Source: Pantoea allii (GTDB lineage: Bacteria > Pseudomonadota > Gammaproteobacteria > Enterobacterales > Enterobacteriaceae). From it: a stretch of 64,000 bases of DNA. Of this stretch, positions 36,076 to 47,240 are shown one piece after another. Position 1 is the stretch's first letter, and the number at the start of each line of letters is the position of its first letter. The notes beneath the pieces were generated by a model, which saw only the letters and a list, made by a program, of their open reading frames with translations, did no database searches and was not told the DNA's origin. The stretch spans positions 62,001 to 126,000 of the forward strand of contig NZ_NTMH01000003.1 in the NCBI RefSeq assembly GCF_002307475.1, written 5' to 3'. A program made the translations under genes and the position numbers.

Positions 36076-36836
36076 TATTCAGCTGCTCCGGGTTTTCTGC
36101 CTGGCTGAGCATCAAAGCTCATACCGGTTTTACGGCGACTGTCGTCACCCATTAAATAGAGGTAGAGCGGCATAATATCGGCAGGCGTTTTAAGTTTACT
36201 GGCATCTTCCTGCGGAAACGCACTGGCGCGCATTTTTGTGCGCGTGCCGCCGGGATTGATGCAGTTGACGCGTAACGCGTGGTTTTTATATTCATCTGCC
36301 AGCACCTGCATCATGCCTTCGGTCGCAAATTTTGATACCGCATAAGCGCCCCATCCCGCACGACCGGTACGGCCCACGCTGGAGGTGGTGAAGACCAGCG
36401 ATCCACTTTCTGATTTCAACAGCAGCGGTAGCAGGGCCTGGGTAAGGAAAAAGGTCGCATCAACGTTAATCTTCATGACCTGTTGCCAAACCTGCGGATC
36501 AAGGTCCGCCAGCGGCATGATTTCTCCTAAAATGCTGGCGTTATGTAATACGCCATCCAGATGCGAAAACTGTTGCGCCAGTTGCCCGGCCAGTTGATGG
36601 CACTGCTCTGGCGTTGCATCAGACAAATCAAATACCACCGCGTGCGCCGGGCGCTGATTCAACTGGCCAATCGCCTCTTTGGTGTGCTGCAGCTTTTCCG
36701 CGCTACGGCCCAGTAAGATGACTTCAGCCCCATAGCGAGCGTAGGTCAGGGCCGCTTCCCGGCCAATGCCGTCAGAAGCACCGGTGACAAGAATCAGGCG
36801 ATTCGCGAGTAGATCATTTTTAGGTTGATAGTGCAT
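36075..36836 (-). CDS. yciK: YciK, short-chain dehydrogenase/reductase
   Basis: A 253-aa SDR oxidoreductase: GASDGIG cofactor loop, an NAS variant of the NAG motif, a Ser-rich SSVG segment and catalytic YAVSK. The conserved end PGGTRTKMRASAF and MSFDAQPGRKPG are as in E. coli YciK. Substrate unknown. The ATG at 36836 is chosen to match the family start MHYQPK; the longer frame adds six residues. Divergent from sohB. Confidence 0.92.
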   Translation of the reverse strand: MHYQPKNDLLANRLILVTGASDGIGREAALTYARYGAEVILLGRSAEKLQHTKEAIGQLNQRPAHAVVFDLSDATPEQCHQLAGQLAQQFSHLDGVLHNASILGEIMPLADLDPQVWQQVMKINVDATFFLTQALLPLLLKSESGSLVFTTSSVGRTGRAGWGAYAVSKFATEGMMQVLADEYKNHALRVNCINPGGTRTKMRASAFPQEDASKLKTPADIMPLYLYLMGDDSRRKTGMSFDAQPGRKPGAAE

Positions 36837-37009
36837 GTTGGGAGCCTCCCGCAACGTGAGGGTTTCACGCTTTATGCCTCAATTCATGCCATGACGCAAT
36901 TGGCAATAAGTACATTCTGTGCCAGGTGCTGGCATTTCAGGCGACGGGTCTGGATAAACCAGTTAAACTAACCGTTTGTCAGTAATCCTCTGTTTAATAA
37001 GGCGACACG

Positions 37010-38056
37010 ATGGATCTTCTTTTGAGTTATGGACTGTTTTTAGCAAAAGCGGTGACGGTGGTGATTGCCATTGCAGCTATCGTAATGATTGTTGTTAACG
37101 CCGCACAGCGCAAACGTCATCAGAGTGGGCAACTCCGCCTGACGCGACTGGGTGATGACTACACCAAAATGAAAGAAGAGCTGCAGCTTGAGAAAATGAA
37201 ACCTCAGGCTCAAAAGCTGTGGTTAAAAAACAATAAAAAGGCCGAAAAACAAAAGGCCAAAGCAGAGAAACGCGCAGCGAAGCAGGGCAACCAGGAAACC
37301 ACTAAACCCACGCTTTACGTTCTGGACTTTAATGGCAGTATCGATGCCAGCGAAGTTAAGTCATTACGTGAAGAAGTGTCTGCGGTACTCGCCGTTGCCC
37401 AGCCGGGTGATGAAGTGCTACTGCGGCTGGAAAGCCCTGGTGGCATGGTACACGGTTATGGTCTGGCGGCGTCGCAACTGCAACGCCTGCGGGATGCCGG
37501 CTTAAACCTCACCGCTGCCGTTGACAAAGTGGCCGCCAGCGGAGGATACATGATGGCTTGTGTTGCCAGCCAGATCGTTTCCGCCCCTTTTGCGGTCATC
37601 GGCTCGATTGGCGTCGTGGCGCAAATCCCCAACTTTAACCGTCTGCTTAAGCGTAACGACATTGATGTTGAGCTACATACGGCGGGTCAGTATAAACGCA
37701 CTCTGACGCTGTTTGGTGAAAATACGGAAGAAGGGCGGGAAAAGTTCCAGCAGGATCTGAATGAAACGCATCTGCTGTTTAAGCAGTTCGTGCATGAAAT
37801 GCGCCCGTCACTGGATATTGACAAGGTGGCAACCGGTGAGCACTGGTACGGACGCCAGGCCCTGACGCTGGGCCTGGTCGATCGTATCTCTACCAGTGAC
37901 GACCTTATTATTCAGCATATGGATAAATTTACCGTGCTCGGGGTTAACTATGTGCGCCGCCGTTCAAGGATTGATCGCCTGACTCATAGCGCGGGGCATG
38001 TCCTGGAACGCTTAATGCTGAAGTGGTGGCAACGCGGTGACAAACCGCTGTTATAA
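37010..38056 (+). CDS. sohB: SohB inner-membrane protease (peptidase family S49)
   Basis: A 348-aa protein with an N-terminal transmembrane anchor (residues 5-28), a highly charged Lys/Ala linker (about 50-95) and an S49 serine protease domain with the catalytic Ser in VAASGGYMMAC and the Lys in GQYKRTLTLFG. E. coli SohB suppresses loss of DegP when overexpressed. The terminator at 38061-38085 follows directly. Confidence 0.94.
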   Translation: MDLLLSYGLFLAKAVTVVIAIAAIVMIVVNAAQRKRHQSGQLRLTRLGDDYTKMKEELQLEKMKPQAQKLWLKNNKKAEKQKAKAEKRAAKQGNQETTKPTLYVLDFNGSIDASEVKSLREEVSAVLAVAQPGDEVLLRLESPGGMVHGYGLAASQLQRLRDAGLNLTAAVDKVAASGGYMMACVASQIVSAPFAVIGSIGVVAQIPNFNRLLKRNDIDVELHTAGQYKRTLTLFGENTEEGREKFQQDLNETHLLFKQFVHEMRPSLDIDKVATGEHWYGRQALTLGLVDRISTSDDLIIQHMDKFTVLGVNYVRRRSRIDRLTHSAGHVLERLMLKWWQRGDKPLL

Positions 38057-38060
38057 GGGA

Positions 38061-38085
38061 AACCCGGCCAAGGCCGGGTTTTTTT
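38061..38085 (+). terminator. Terminator between sohB and yciN
   Basis: Arms AACCCGGCC and GGCCGGGTT followed by T residues, immediately after sohB; its end overlaps the yciN stop on the other strand. Confidence 0.87.
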
Positions 38086-38332
38086 ATATCAGGTGGTAGC
38101 GGGGCGACAGTTCAACCGCGAGGTGTTTAAAGAGATTAAAGACGGCAGTGGTTTTTGCCGTTGGCAGTCCTTGCGCATCCAAAAAATAGGGGCCACGGAA
38201 AACGAGGACATCACCCTGTTGACTGACCGCATCGGCTTTGATGTCGGCGAGATAATCATCATGTTGTACAAGCAGCCTATTGGCGATCTCCAGTAGTGCC
38301 TGAGATGAAATACCCTGGGTCTGATTGTGCAT
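38084..38332 (-). CDS. yciN: YciN family protein
   Basis: An 82-aa small protein of unknown function matching E. coli YciN (83 aa), with the conserved DVLVFRGPYFLDAQGLPTAK stretch. The ATG at 38332 follows AAGGAG; a longer frame adds 34 residues with no homology. It converges on sohB. Confidence 0.88.
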   Translation of the reverse strand: MHNQTQGISSQALLEIANRLLVQHDDYLADIKADAVSQQGDVLVFRGPYFLDAQGLPTAKTTAVFNLFKHLAVELSPRYHLI

Positions 38333-38701
38333 GTGTCGGCTCCTTTTTGACAGTCTGTTAATTCTTTCTATATTACTTGCGTACCGCGTTGTTCGACAAA
38401 CCGCCGTGAGGGGTAAAAAAGCGGCTTTACTCACAGCAGATGCTAATTAAGTTGCGTAACAGATTTTATCAGGTACAGTGTGGGCGTTTCAGATTCTAGG
38501 GATATTGCACCGGGAAGTGCGATTAAGTCAGGGAGAAAAAGCGATTTTTATCATAACGTTGCATGAGCTGTTTTCACTGACCAGAGATTGAGCCCCACGA
38601 CCTGAAATGAAAAACAGGCGTAGCAAAAGTGAACCTCATGGGTTTTTGGGCATCCAATCCTCTCCCGTAGAGCAGGACGTATTCATTAGGTAAAGGTAAA
38701 T
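38333..38701 (+). promoter_or_regulatory. yciN-topA intergenic region
   Basis: A 369-base gap upstream of topA. In E. coli several promoters (including heat-shock and supercoiling-sensitive ones) lie in the corresponding DNA. I see no ORF and cannot single out one promoter with confidence; a TATCAT at about 38550 and an AGGTAAAGG ribosome site just before 38702 are the only clear elements. Confidence 0.4.
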
Positions 38702-41299
38702 ATGGGTAAAGCACTCGTTATTGTTGAGTCCCCGGCAAAGGCCAAAACAATCAATAAATACCTCGGCAGTGGCTACGTGGTGAAATCCAGCGTGGGCCAT
38801 ATCCGGGATCTGCCGACCAGTGGTTCAACCGCCAAAAAAAGTGCTGAAACCTCGACAGATAAAAAAGTCAAAAAAGTAAAGAAGGACGAGAAGGCCGCAC
38901 TGGTCAGTCGTATGGGCGTCGATCCCTATCACGGCTGGGAAGCGGACTATCAGATTCTGCCAAATAAAGAGAAAGTGGTTGCTGAACTGAAGGCTTTAGC
39001 CGAGAACGCTGACCACATCTATCTCGCAACGGACCTTGACCGCGAAGGGGAAGCCATTGCCTGGCACCTGCGGGAAGTGATCGGTGGCGATGACAAACGC
39101 TTTAGCCGCGTGGTGTTTAATGAGATCACCAAAAACGCGATTCGTCAGGCCTTTGAAACGCCGGGCGAGCTGAATATTGACCGTGTGAATGCGCAACAGG
39201 CCCGTCGCTTTATGGACCGTGTTGTGGGTTATATGGTTTCCCCTTTGTTGTGGAAAAAAGTCGCCCGTGGCTTATCGGCCGGTCGCGTTCAGTCGGTTGC
39301 CGTGCGATTAGTGGTCGAGCGCGAGCGCGAGATCAAAGCCTTCGTTCCTGAAGAGTACTGGGAACTCAACGCCAACCTGACCACACCGAAGGGCGACGAC
39401 CTGGCGATGGAGGTCACCCACGCGGGTGATAAACCCTTCCGTCCGGTCAATCACGAACAGACACATGCCGCACTGGCGCTGCTTGAAAAAGCGCGTTTTG
39501 AGGTTACCGATCGTGAAGATAAGCCAACCAGCAGCAAGCCTGGCGCACCTTTTATCACCTCCACGCTGCAGCAGGCCGCCAGTACGCGCCTGGGCTTCGG
39601 CGTAAAAAAAACCATGATGATGGCACAGCGACTCTATGAAGCGGGCCACATTACCTATATGCGTACTGACTCGACCAACCTGAGTCAGGATGCGGTTTCC
39701 ATGGTTCGCGGCTATATCGACGGCAATTTCGGTAAAAAATATCTGCCGGACAATGCCAATACCTTTGCCAGTAAAGAGAATTCACAGGAAGCGCACGAAG
39801 CGATTCGTCCTTCTGATGTAGAGGTTGTGGCCGATCAACTTAAAGACATGGAAGCGGATGCACAGAAGCTGTATCAGCTCATCTGGCGTCAGTTTGTTGC
39901 CTGCCAGATGACGCCTGCACAGTATGATTCGACCACGCTGACGGTAGCCGCGGGCGATTACAAACTCAAAGCGAAAGGGCGTACGCTGCGTTTCGATGGC
40001 TGGACCAAAGTTATGCCGGCACTGCGTAAGAACGATGAAGATCGCACATTACCGCCGGTTAACGTGGGTGACGAACTGAGTCTGCAGGCGTTGTTGCCAA
40101 GCCAGCACTTTACCAAACCACCGGCGCGCTTCAGTGAAGCCTCCCTGGTGCGAGAACTGGAAAAGCGCGGTATTGGTCGTCCGTCAACCTATGCTGCCAT
40201 TATCTCCACCATTCAGGATCGCGGCTATGTCAGGTCTGAGAATCGCCGTTTTTATGCTGAGAAAATGGGTGAAATCGTCACCGATCGCCTGGAAGAAAAC
40301 TTCCGCGAGCTGATGAATTACGATTTTACCGCGCATATGGAAAGCAGCCTCGATGAGGTCGCTAACAATCAGGCGGAATGGAAAGCGGTGCTCGATCGCT
40401 TCTTCTCTGACTTCAGTCAGCAGCTGGAACAGGCGGAAAAAGATCCCGAAGAAGGTGGGATGCAGCCTAACCAGATGGTATTAACGACCATCGACTGCCC
40501 AACCTGTGGCCGCAAAATGGGCATTCGCACTGCCAGCACCGGGGTTTTCCTTGGTTGCTCAGGTTATGCACTGCCGCCCAAAGAGCGCTGTAAGCAAACC
40601 ATCAATCTGATTCCTGAAAATGAAGTCCTGAATATTCTGGAAGGCGATGATGCTGAAACCAATGCGTTACGTGCACGTCGCCGTTGCGAGAAATGCGGTA
40701 CGGCCATGGACAGCTACCTGATTGATAACGGACGCAAACTGCACGTTTGTGGTAACAACCCTGAATGCGATGGCTATGAAATCGAAGAGGGCGAGTTCCG
40801 AATCAAAGGTTATGACGGTCCCATTGTTGAGTGTGAAAAGTGTGGTTCTGAAATGCACCTGAAGATGGGGCGTTTTGGTAAATACATGGCTTGTACCAAT
40901 GATGAGTGCAAAAACACGCGCAAGATATTACGCAATGGTGATGTCGCGCCGCCGAAAGAAGATCCGGTACCCTTGCCTGAACTGCCGTGCGAGAAGTCGG
41001 ATGCCTATTTCGTGTTGCGTGATGGTGCTGCAGGTGTTTTCCTGGCCGCCAACACGTTTCCAAAATCACGCGAAACCCGGGCACCCTTGGTTGAGGAACT
41101 GCAACGTTTCCACGATCGCCTGCCTGAGAAGTTGAAATACCTTGCTGAGGCGCCAGCGACCGATCCGGACGGGAATAAAACCCTGGTCCGTTTTAGCCGC
41201 AAAACCAAACAGCAGTATGTTGCTTCCGAAAAAGAAGGCAAAGCCACAGGATGGTCAGCGTTCTATATTGACGGTAAGTGGCAGGAAGCGAAAAAGTAA
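38702..41299 (+). CDS. topA: DNA topoisomerase I
   Basis: An 865-aa type IA topoisomerase that relaxes negative supercoils. The TOPRIM domain begins [20 protein letters not shown] and has the metal triad in [16 protein letters not shown]. The active-site Tyr is in [13 protein letters not shown] (about residue 319). The C-terminus contains three zinc-ribbon modules ([18 protein letters not shown] and CEKCGSEMH with their partner cysteines) and two ribbon-like domains without zinc. The length equals that of E. coli TopA. Confidence 0.97.
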   Translation: MGKALVIVESPAKAKTINKYLGSGYVVKSSVGHIRDLPTSGSTAKKSAETSTDKKVKKVKKDEKAALVSRMGVDPYHGWEADYQILPNKEKVVAELKALAENADHIYLATDLDREGEAIAWHLREVIGGDDKRFSRVVFNEITKNAIRQAFETPGELNIDRVNAQQARRFMDRVVGYMVSPLLWKKVARGLSAGRVQSVAVRLVVEREREIKAFVPEEYWELNANLTTPKGDDLAMEVTHAGDKPFRPVNHEQTHAALALLEKARFEVTDREDKPTSSKPGAPFITSTLQQAASTRLGFGVKKTMMMAQRLYEAGHITYMRTDSTNLSQDAVSMVRGYIDGNFGKKYLPDNANTFASKENSQEAHEAIRPSDVEVVADQLKDMEADAQKLYQLIWRQFVACQMTPAQYDSTTLTVAAGDYKLKAKGRTLRFDGWTKVMPALRKNDEDRTLPPVNVGDELSLQALLPSQHFTKPPARFSEASLVRELEKRGIGRPSTYAAIISTIQDRGYVRSENRRFYAEKMGEIVTDRLEENFRELMNYDFTAHMESSLDEVANNQAEWKAVLDRFFSDFSQQLEQAEKDPEEGGMQPNQMVLTTIDCPTCGRKMGIRTASTGVFLGCSGYALPPKERCKQTINLIPENEVLNILEGDDAETNALRARRRCEKCGTAMDSYLIDNGRKLHVCGNNPECDGYEIEEGEFRIKGYDGPIVECEKCGSEMHLKMGRFGKYMACTNDECKNTRKILRNGDVAPPKEDPVPLPELPCEKSDAYFVLRDGAAGVFLAANTFPKSRETRAPLVEELQRFHDRLPEKLKYLAEAPATDPDGNKTLVRFSRKTKQQYVASEKEGKATGWSAFYIDGKWQEAKK

Positions 41300-41308
41300 T
41301 TCCCCTAA

Positions 41309-41333
41309 AGGCCAGCGCCCGCTGGCCTTTTTC
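41309..41333 (+). terminator. Terminator after topA
   Basis: Arms AAAGGCCAGCG and CGCTGGCCTTT followed by T residues. Confidence 0.88.
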
Positions 41334-41371
41334 TTGCCTTATATCAATCCGTTCTACAGTGGTACTTAAAA

Positions 41372-41390
41372 TGCTATAGTGGTTATAGCA
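41372..41390 (+). promoter_or_regulatory. Dyad in the cysB promoter region
   Basis: Perfect inverted repeat TGCTATA (41372-41378) and TATAGCA (41384-41390) with a five-base spacer, containing a TATAGT -10-like element. E. coli CysB represses its own gene, so this is a candidate autoregulatory site. Confidence 0.5.
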
Positions 41391-41469
41391 TTTCCGATCC
41401 CTTCTTACTGCTCAGCCATACTTCACCCGCCTGGGCGACAGTACGTCAGCCGGGGATGCGACTCTGTAA

Positions 41470-42465
<996 letters not shown>

Positions 42466-42490
42466 CCGGTAGGTGCAATCCATTAGTCTC

Positions 42491-42517
42491 AGGCTGCTTA
42501 GTGCAGCCTTTTTTTTG
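42491..42517 (+). terminator. Terminator after cysB
   Basis: Arms AGGCTGC and GCAGCCT followed by eight T residues. Confidence 0.87.
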
Positions 42518-42960
42518 TTTGAACGTTAGCGCCATGCTTAGGTTGAAAAGTTTTATTATTTTTTTGTTAATGCTGTGTCGATCACATGTTTAAAGTTTGC
42601 TGTATCTTAAATGCGAATTACGACACATTTTTGACGTGATATCTTTGCGACTCGCCAGGATAATTCCCATACTCCAGTTAAGCCTTGACGGTAAAGCGTT
42701 TATTCAGGGGCTGCAGAAAGGGGTGTTTAGTTATGGCTGGATCTAAAGTTAAATTAACTCAAATTTTTGTGACCGCGATTCAGGTTTATTAATAATAAGT
42801 AATTAATCGTTACTTAAGTAATTTTAACCGTTTTGATAAATTGCGTTAATCGTTTTGTGCAATAAAAATTACTGGATTTTTGGCCTTAACGGGTTTAGGA
42901 TTCTTCCTAAATCTTAATCGATGTTATCAATCGTTTTGTTGAGAGTGATTATCAAAAACT
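42518..42960 (+). promoter_or_regulatory. AT-rich leader region of ymiA
   Basis: Together with the terminator, this makes a gene-free stretch of 495 bases between cysB and ymiA. It contains a 12-bp palindrome TTACTTAAGTAA (42810-42821), a small hairpin TTTAGGA/TCCTAAA (42894-42911) 50 bases before ymiA, and three copies of an AATCGTT motif. No standard promoter is clear. Confidence 0.4.
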
Positions 42961-43119
42961 ATGACTACGAGACTGACTGTAGACCCGGGTTTCCCGGTTA
43001 AAAGCACCAAGGTTAAGCGCTCAGGTAACACTCGTCGCAACGCCTGGTTGACTGTATTCGCTGCCTCAGCGCTGTTCTGGGTTGTTGTAGCATTAATGAT
43101 TTGGCGCATTTGGGGTTAA
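42961..43119 (+). CDS. ymiA: YmiA small inner-membrane protein
   Basis: A 52-aa peptide: a basic N-terminal half (KSTKVKRSGNTRRNAW) and one C-terminal transmembrane helix (LTVFAASALFWVVVALMIW). The helix and its position between cysB and yciX match the E. coli small protein YmiA. Function unknown. The ribosome site (GAGAG) is weak and distant. Confidence 0.75.
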   Translation: MTTRLTVDPGFPVKSTKVKRSGNTRRNAWLTVFAASALFWVVVALMIWRIWG

Positions 43120-43122
43120 GCC

Positions 43123-43302
43123 ATGTGGGCAAACGCACTCTGCCATAAGCACACGACCACCACTCGTCAGCACCGTCTCTCTGGCTACAAAGCAAAAGAG
43201 CCGGTTGCAAAGGCGGAAAAAGTGTCTATCCCCGAAAACTGGGATTTAAACGATCATCAACGTAATTTCATCGAGTCTTTTCTGGACCCGAAAGCAAAAT
43301 AA
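43123..43302 (+). CDS. yciX: YciX-like small protein
   Basis: A 59-aa soluble, basic-then-acidic peptide ending ENWDLNDHQRNFIESFLDPK, which resembles E. coli YciX. It begins three bases after the ymiA stop and is surely co-transcribed with it. Function unknown. The gene name rests on position and the C-terminal half. Confidence 0.7.
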   Translation: MWANALCHKHTTTTRQHRLSGYKAKEPVAKAEKVSIPENWDLNDHQRNFIESFLDPKAK

Positions 43303-43344
43303 TTAAACATCGCTCTTTTCTTTTAGACACATCTTCTGTCATTC

Positions 43345-43367
43345 AGGCTGCTTAATTAAGCCCTTTT
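43345..43367 (+). terminator. Possible weak terminator after yciX
   Basis: Imperfect stem around GGCTGCTTAATTAAGCC followed by CTTTT. It might separate the yciX transcript from the next small ORF. Confidence 0.35.
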
Positions 43368-43449
43368 CACACACAGTATAAACGATGACATCCCATAAAA
43401 AGGATGGTTGTACGGCTTTTTATTGCCCATTCGGCGCAGGAGTAATCTT

Positions 43450-43533
43450 ATGAATATGATTAAAATGACCTGGTTCAGTGCCTATGCTTTCTCCTTTACC
43501 GTGTGGATGACCGCGTTTTGGGCTGCCCTGTAA
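43450..43533 (+). CDS. 27-aa single-helix membrane peptide upstream of acnA (ymiC position)
   Basis: A 27-codon ORF, MNMIKMTWFSAYAFSFTVWM plus seven residues, almost entirely one hydrophobic helix rich in Trp and Phe. It has an excellent ribosome site (AGGAG, seven bases before the ATG) and its own terminator at 43553-43586. E. coli has the small membrane protein YmiC at the same place. I am not sure of sequence homology. Confidence 0.62.
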   Translation: MNMIKMTWFSAYAFSFTVWMTAFWAAL

Positions 43534-43552
43534 TATAACGATTCCGGTTTAT

Positions 43553-43586
43553 AAAAAATGCCTCGTAATTTTACGAGGCATTTTTG
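43553..43586 (+). terminator. Terminator after the 27-aa ORF
   Basis: Arms AATGCCTCGTAA and TTACGAGGCATT with A- and T-run flanks; it separates the small ORF from acnA. Confidence 0.87.
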
Positions 43587-43626
43587 TTTGCGTCAGATTG
43601 TAGCAATTGGTGTTGTAATCAAAACG

Positions 43627-43655
43627 TTAACAGAAAAGTGGTCTATCTTTATACT
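43627..43655 (+). promoter_or_regulatory. acnA promoter
   Basis: TTAACA (43627-43632) and TATACT (43650-43655) with a 17-base spacer, each one mismatch from consensus. Expected start is about 43662. Confidence 0.7.
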
Positions 43656-43705
43656 AAACCTTGTTGTCTCTGAGGTTTAAAGACCATGATTATAAAGGAG
43701 GAGCT

Positions 43706-46387
43706 ATGTCGTTAACACTACGCGAGCAGAGTCAGGAAACACTGCAGGTAGATAATCAAAACTATCACATCTTCAGTCTACCTCGCGCATCACAACATCT
43801 GGGCAACATTGACCGCTTGCCCAAGTCCATGAAAGTCCTGCTCGAAAACTTGTTACGTTGGCAGGATGGTGACTCTGTTACGGCAGAGGATATCCAGGCT
43901 CTCGTCGACTGGCAGAAAACAGCCCATGCCGATCGCGAGATTGCCTACCGTCCGGCACGTGTATTAATGCAGGACTTCACCGGTGTGCCGGCGGTGGTCG
44001 ATCTTGCCGCCATGCGCGAAGCGGTTAATCGCCTCGGTGGTGACGTGGCGAAAGTGAATCCACTTTCACCTGTCGATCTGGTTATCGACCACTCGGTAAC
44101 AGTGGACCATTTTGGCGACGATGAGGCTTTTGAAGAGAACGTGCGCCTGGAAATGGAACGTAACCACGAACGTTACGTTTTTCTACGCTGGGGCCAAAAG
44201 GCCTTTGACCAGTTTCGTGTCGTACCACCAGGTACCGGTATCTGTCACCAGGTGAATCTGGAATACCTGGGTAAAGCTATCTGGCAACAAAAAATTAACG
44301 GCGAAAACTATGCCTGGCCCGATACGTTAGTCGGCACCGATTCTCACACCACGATGATTAATGCCCTTGGCGTACTGGGATGGGGCGTGGGCGGGATAGA
44401 GGCCGAAGCCGCCATGCTGGGGCAGCCCGTCTCCATGCTGATTCCCGACGTGGTCGGTTTCAAACTCACCGGTAAACTGCGCGCCGGTATTACCGCGACC
44501 GACCTGGTGCTGACCGTTACGCAAATGTTGCGTAAACATGGCGTCGTCGGCAAGTTCGTCGAGTTCTATGGCGATGGTCTGGCTGACCTGCCGCTGGCCG
44601 ACCGCGCGACCATTGCTAACATGGCACCAGAATACGGCGCGACCTGCGGATTCTTCCCGGTTGATGAAGTGACGCTGAGCTATATGACGTTAACCGGCCG
44701 CGATGCGGAGCAGGTGGCGTTAGTCGAACACTATGCTAAACGTCAGGGCCTGTGGCGAAACGCTGGCGACGAGCCTATTTTCACCAGCAGCCTTGCGCTG
44801 GATATGAATGAGGTAGAGTCAAGCCTTGCCGGTCCTAAACGCCCACAGGATCGTGTGTCGCTTGGCGATGTGCCTGCCGCTTTTGACGCCAGTAATGAAC
44901 TTGAAGTCAATCACGCACAAAAACCACATAAGCAGGTTGAGTACACCGACAGTGCAACCGGGCTGACGCATACGCTGACCGATGGCGCAGTAGCTATTGC
45001 GGCGATCACCTCCTGTACCAATACCTCTAACCCCAGCGTCCTGATGGCCGCAGGCTTACTGGCGAAAAAAGCGGTAGAGCGTGGTTTAAAACGTCAGCCG
45101 TGGGTGAAAGCGTCCCTGGCACCGGGCTCCAAAGTGGTGTCCGACTATCTGGCCGTCGCGCAGCTTACGCCGCACCTTGATAAACTGGGTTTCAACCTGG
45201 TGGGCTACGGCTGTACCACCTGTATTGGTAACTCGGGTCCGTTGCCGGATGAAATTGAGTCTGCGATTAAAGAAGGCGACCTGACGGTGGGGGCGGTGCT
45301 GTCGGGCAACCGCAACTTTGAAGGGCGAATTCATCCGTTGATTAAAACCAACTGGCTGGCCTCTCCACCGCTGGTGGTCGCCTATGCGCTGGCAGGTAAT
45401 ATGAAGATCAACCTGCAAACCGAACCGCTTGGACAGGATCGTGATGGCAAGCCGGTCTTCCTGAAAGATATCTGGCCGTCACCTGAAGAGATTGCGACCG
45501 CCGTACAGCAGGTGACCAGCGATATGTATCATAAGGAGTACGCGGAGGTCTTTGACGGCACGCCAGAGTGGCAGGCAATCAAGGTGAGTGAAGCAGCAAC
45601 CTATGACTGGGATGAAGGTTCCACCTATATTCGTCTGTCACCTTTCTTTGATGACATGGAGAAAGAACCTAAACCGGTTAAAGATATTCATGGCGCGCGC
45701 CTGCTGGCGATCCTTGGCGATTCGGTTACCACCGACCACATTTCGCCTGCCGGTAGCATTAAAGCCGAAAGTCCGGCGGGTCGTTATCTGCTGTCGCATG
45801 GCGTTGAGCGCAATGATTTTAACTCCTATGGTTCACGTCGCGGCAACCACGAAGTGATGATGCGCGGTACGTTTGCCAACATCCGTATTCGAAATGAAAT
45901 GGTGCCCGGCGTTGAAGGCGGCTATACCAAACACTATCCCAGCGGTGAACAACTGGCCATTTACGATGCTGCGATGAAATATCAGGCTGAGGGCGTACCT
46001 TTGGCAGTGATTGCGGGGAAAGAGTACGGGTCGGGTTCCAGCCGTGACTGGGCCGCGAAAGGGCCGCGTCTGCAAGGCGTTCGCGTGGTTATCGCCGAAT
46101 CTTTTGAGCGTATTCACCGTTCCAACCTGATTGGTATGGGCATTTTACCGCTGGAATTCCCACAGGGTGTCACGCGTAAAACCCTGGGTCTGAAGGGGGA
46201 TGAGTCGGTGGACGTAGAAAATCTGTCTCAGCTTAAGCCGGGATGTACCGTTTCGGTTACGTTAACGCGAGCTGATGGCAGTAAAGAGACGCTGGATACG
46301 CGTTGCCGGATTGATACCGGTAATGAGCTGACCTATTACCGCAACGACGGCATCCTGCACTACGTCATTCGCAACATGCTTAACTAA
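43706..46387 (+). CDS. acnA: Aconitate hydratase A
   Basis: An 893-aa IRP/AcnA-type aconitase. The [4Fe-4S] cysteines are in [11 protein letters not shown] and [12 protein letters not shown]; the C-terminal swivel domain has [16 protein letters not shown]. It isomerises citrate to isocitrate and is the stress- and stationary-phase enzyme in E. coli. The ATG at 43706 follows AAAGGAGGAG; the 15-residue longer frame starts at the transcription start and is not used. Confidence 0.97.
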   Translation: MSLTLREQSQETLQVDNQNYHIFSLPRASQHLGNIDRLPKSMKVLLENLLRWQDGDSVTAEDIQALVDWQKTAHADREIAYRPARVLMQDFTGVPAVVDLAAMREAVNRLGGDVAKVNPLSPVDLVIDHSVTVDHFGDDEAFEENVRLEMERNHERYVFLRWGQKAFDQFRVVPPGTGICHQVNLEYLGKAIWQQKINGENYAWPDTLVGTDSHTTMINALGVLGWGVGGIEAEAAMLGQPVSMLIPDVVGFKLTGKLRAGITATDLVLTVTQMLRKHGVVGKFVEFYGDGLADLPLADRATIANMAPEYGATCGFFPVDEVTLSYMTLTGRDAEQVALVEHYAKRQGLWRNAGDEPIFTSSLALDMNEVESSLAGPKRPQDRVSLGDVPAAFDASNELEVNHAQKPHKQVEYTDSATGLTHTLTDGAVAIAAITSCTNTSNPSVLMAAGLLAKKAVERGLKRQPWVKASLAPGSKVVSDYLAVAQLTPHLDKLGFNLVGYGCTTCIGNSGPLPDEIESAIKEGDLTVGAVLSGNRNFEGRIHPLIKTNWLASPPLVVAYALAGNMKINLQTEPLGQDRDGKPVFLKDIWPSPEEIATAVQQVTSDMYHKEYAEVFDGTPEWQAIKVSEAATYDWDEGSTYIRLSPFFDDMEKEPKPVKDIHGARLLAILGDSVTTDHISPAGSIKAESPAGRYLLSHGVERNDFNSYGSRRGNHEVMMRGTFANIRIRNEMVPGVEGGYTKHYPSGEQLAIYDAAMKYQAEGVPLAVIAGKEYGSGSSRDWAAKGPRLQGVRVVIAESFERIHRSNLIGMGILPLEFPQGVTRKTLGLKGDESVDVENLSQLKPGCTVSVTLTRADGSKETLDTRCRIDTGNELTYYRNDGILHYVIRNMLN

Positions 46388-46390
46388 TAA

Positions 46391-46415
46391 GACAGCCGGG
46401 GCGACCCGGCTGTTT
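46391..46415. terminator. Terminator between acnA and ribA
   Basis: Arms ACAGCCGGG and CCCGGCTGT followed by TTC; it lies between the convergent genes. Confidence 0.75.
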
Positions 46416-46418
46416 CAT

Positions 46419-47012
46419 TCAGGACTTAGGCAACAGATGGCCCATTTTTTCTGCTTTAGTATCAAGATAGTGCGCATTTTCAGGATTGCGCCCCACCACC
46501 AGCGGCACGCGCTCAACAATGTTAATCCCGGCTTCGCTGAGAATCTCGACTTTGCGCGGATTGTTAGTCAGCAGACGAACTTCATTCACGCCGAGTAACT
46601 TGAACATATCCGCGCACAGGGTGAAGTCACGCTCGTCAGCGGCAAAACCCAACTGATGATTGGCTTCAACAGTGTCGTATCCCTTATCCTGTAAAGCATA
46701 GGCACGAATTTTATTCAGCAGGCCAATGTTGCGACCTTCCTGGCGGTGATAAAGCAGTGCACCACGGCCTTCTTCCGCAATGGCATTCAGCGCAGCTTCA
46801 AGTTGGAAGCCACAATCGCAACGCAAACTGAACAGCGCATCGCCAGTCAGACACTCGGAATGGACGCGAGCCAGCACTGGTTGATTATCATTAATATCGC
46901 CAAAGACCAGAGCAACGTGGTCATGACCGGTTGCCAGTTCTTCAAAACCTACCATCAGGAAATCTCCCCATGGCGTTGGCAGTTTGGCTTCTGCCACCCG
47001 TTTAAGCTGCAT
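46419..47012 (-). CDS. ribA: GTP cyclohydrolase II
   Basis: A 197-aa enzyme for the first step of riboflavin synthesis. The zinc cysteines are in [17 protein letters not shown], and the GTP-binding/catalytic [10 protein letters not shown] and [13 protein letters not shown] motifs are intact. The ATG at 47012 follows GGAG and gives the standard [12 protein letters not shown] start; the longer frame adds 30 unrelated residues. Confidence 0.96.
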   Translation of the reverse strand: MQLKRVAEAKLPTPWGDFLMVGFEELATGHDHVALVFGDINDNQPVLARVHSECLTGDALFSLRCDCGFQLEAALNAIAEEGRGALLYHRQEGRNIGLLNKIRAYALQDKGYDTVEANHQLGFAADERDFTLCADMFKLLGVNEVRLLTNNPRKVEILSEAGINIVERVPLVVGRNPENAHYLDTKAEKMGHLLPKS

Positions 47013-47240
47013 GTGACTCTCCAGAACCCTCAAAGGATGCACTATCATCATAATAGTGCACAGGCCGATGCGGCCTGACAAACGAGGAATATTGTGCCAC
47101 AACCGCGAGGCAGGCTGTTAATCTGTGTAAACGATTGTTGTGATAAAGCACGATTATCTAATCTGAAAAGGTTATGTTATTCTTTTTTAAGCTAAAGTTA
47201 TGCTTTTGTTATAGGTTTTCACCAGGAGAAAGGAAAAGGG

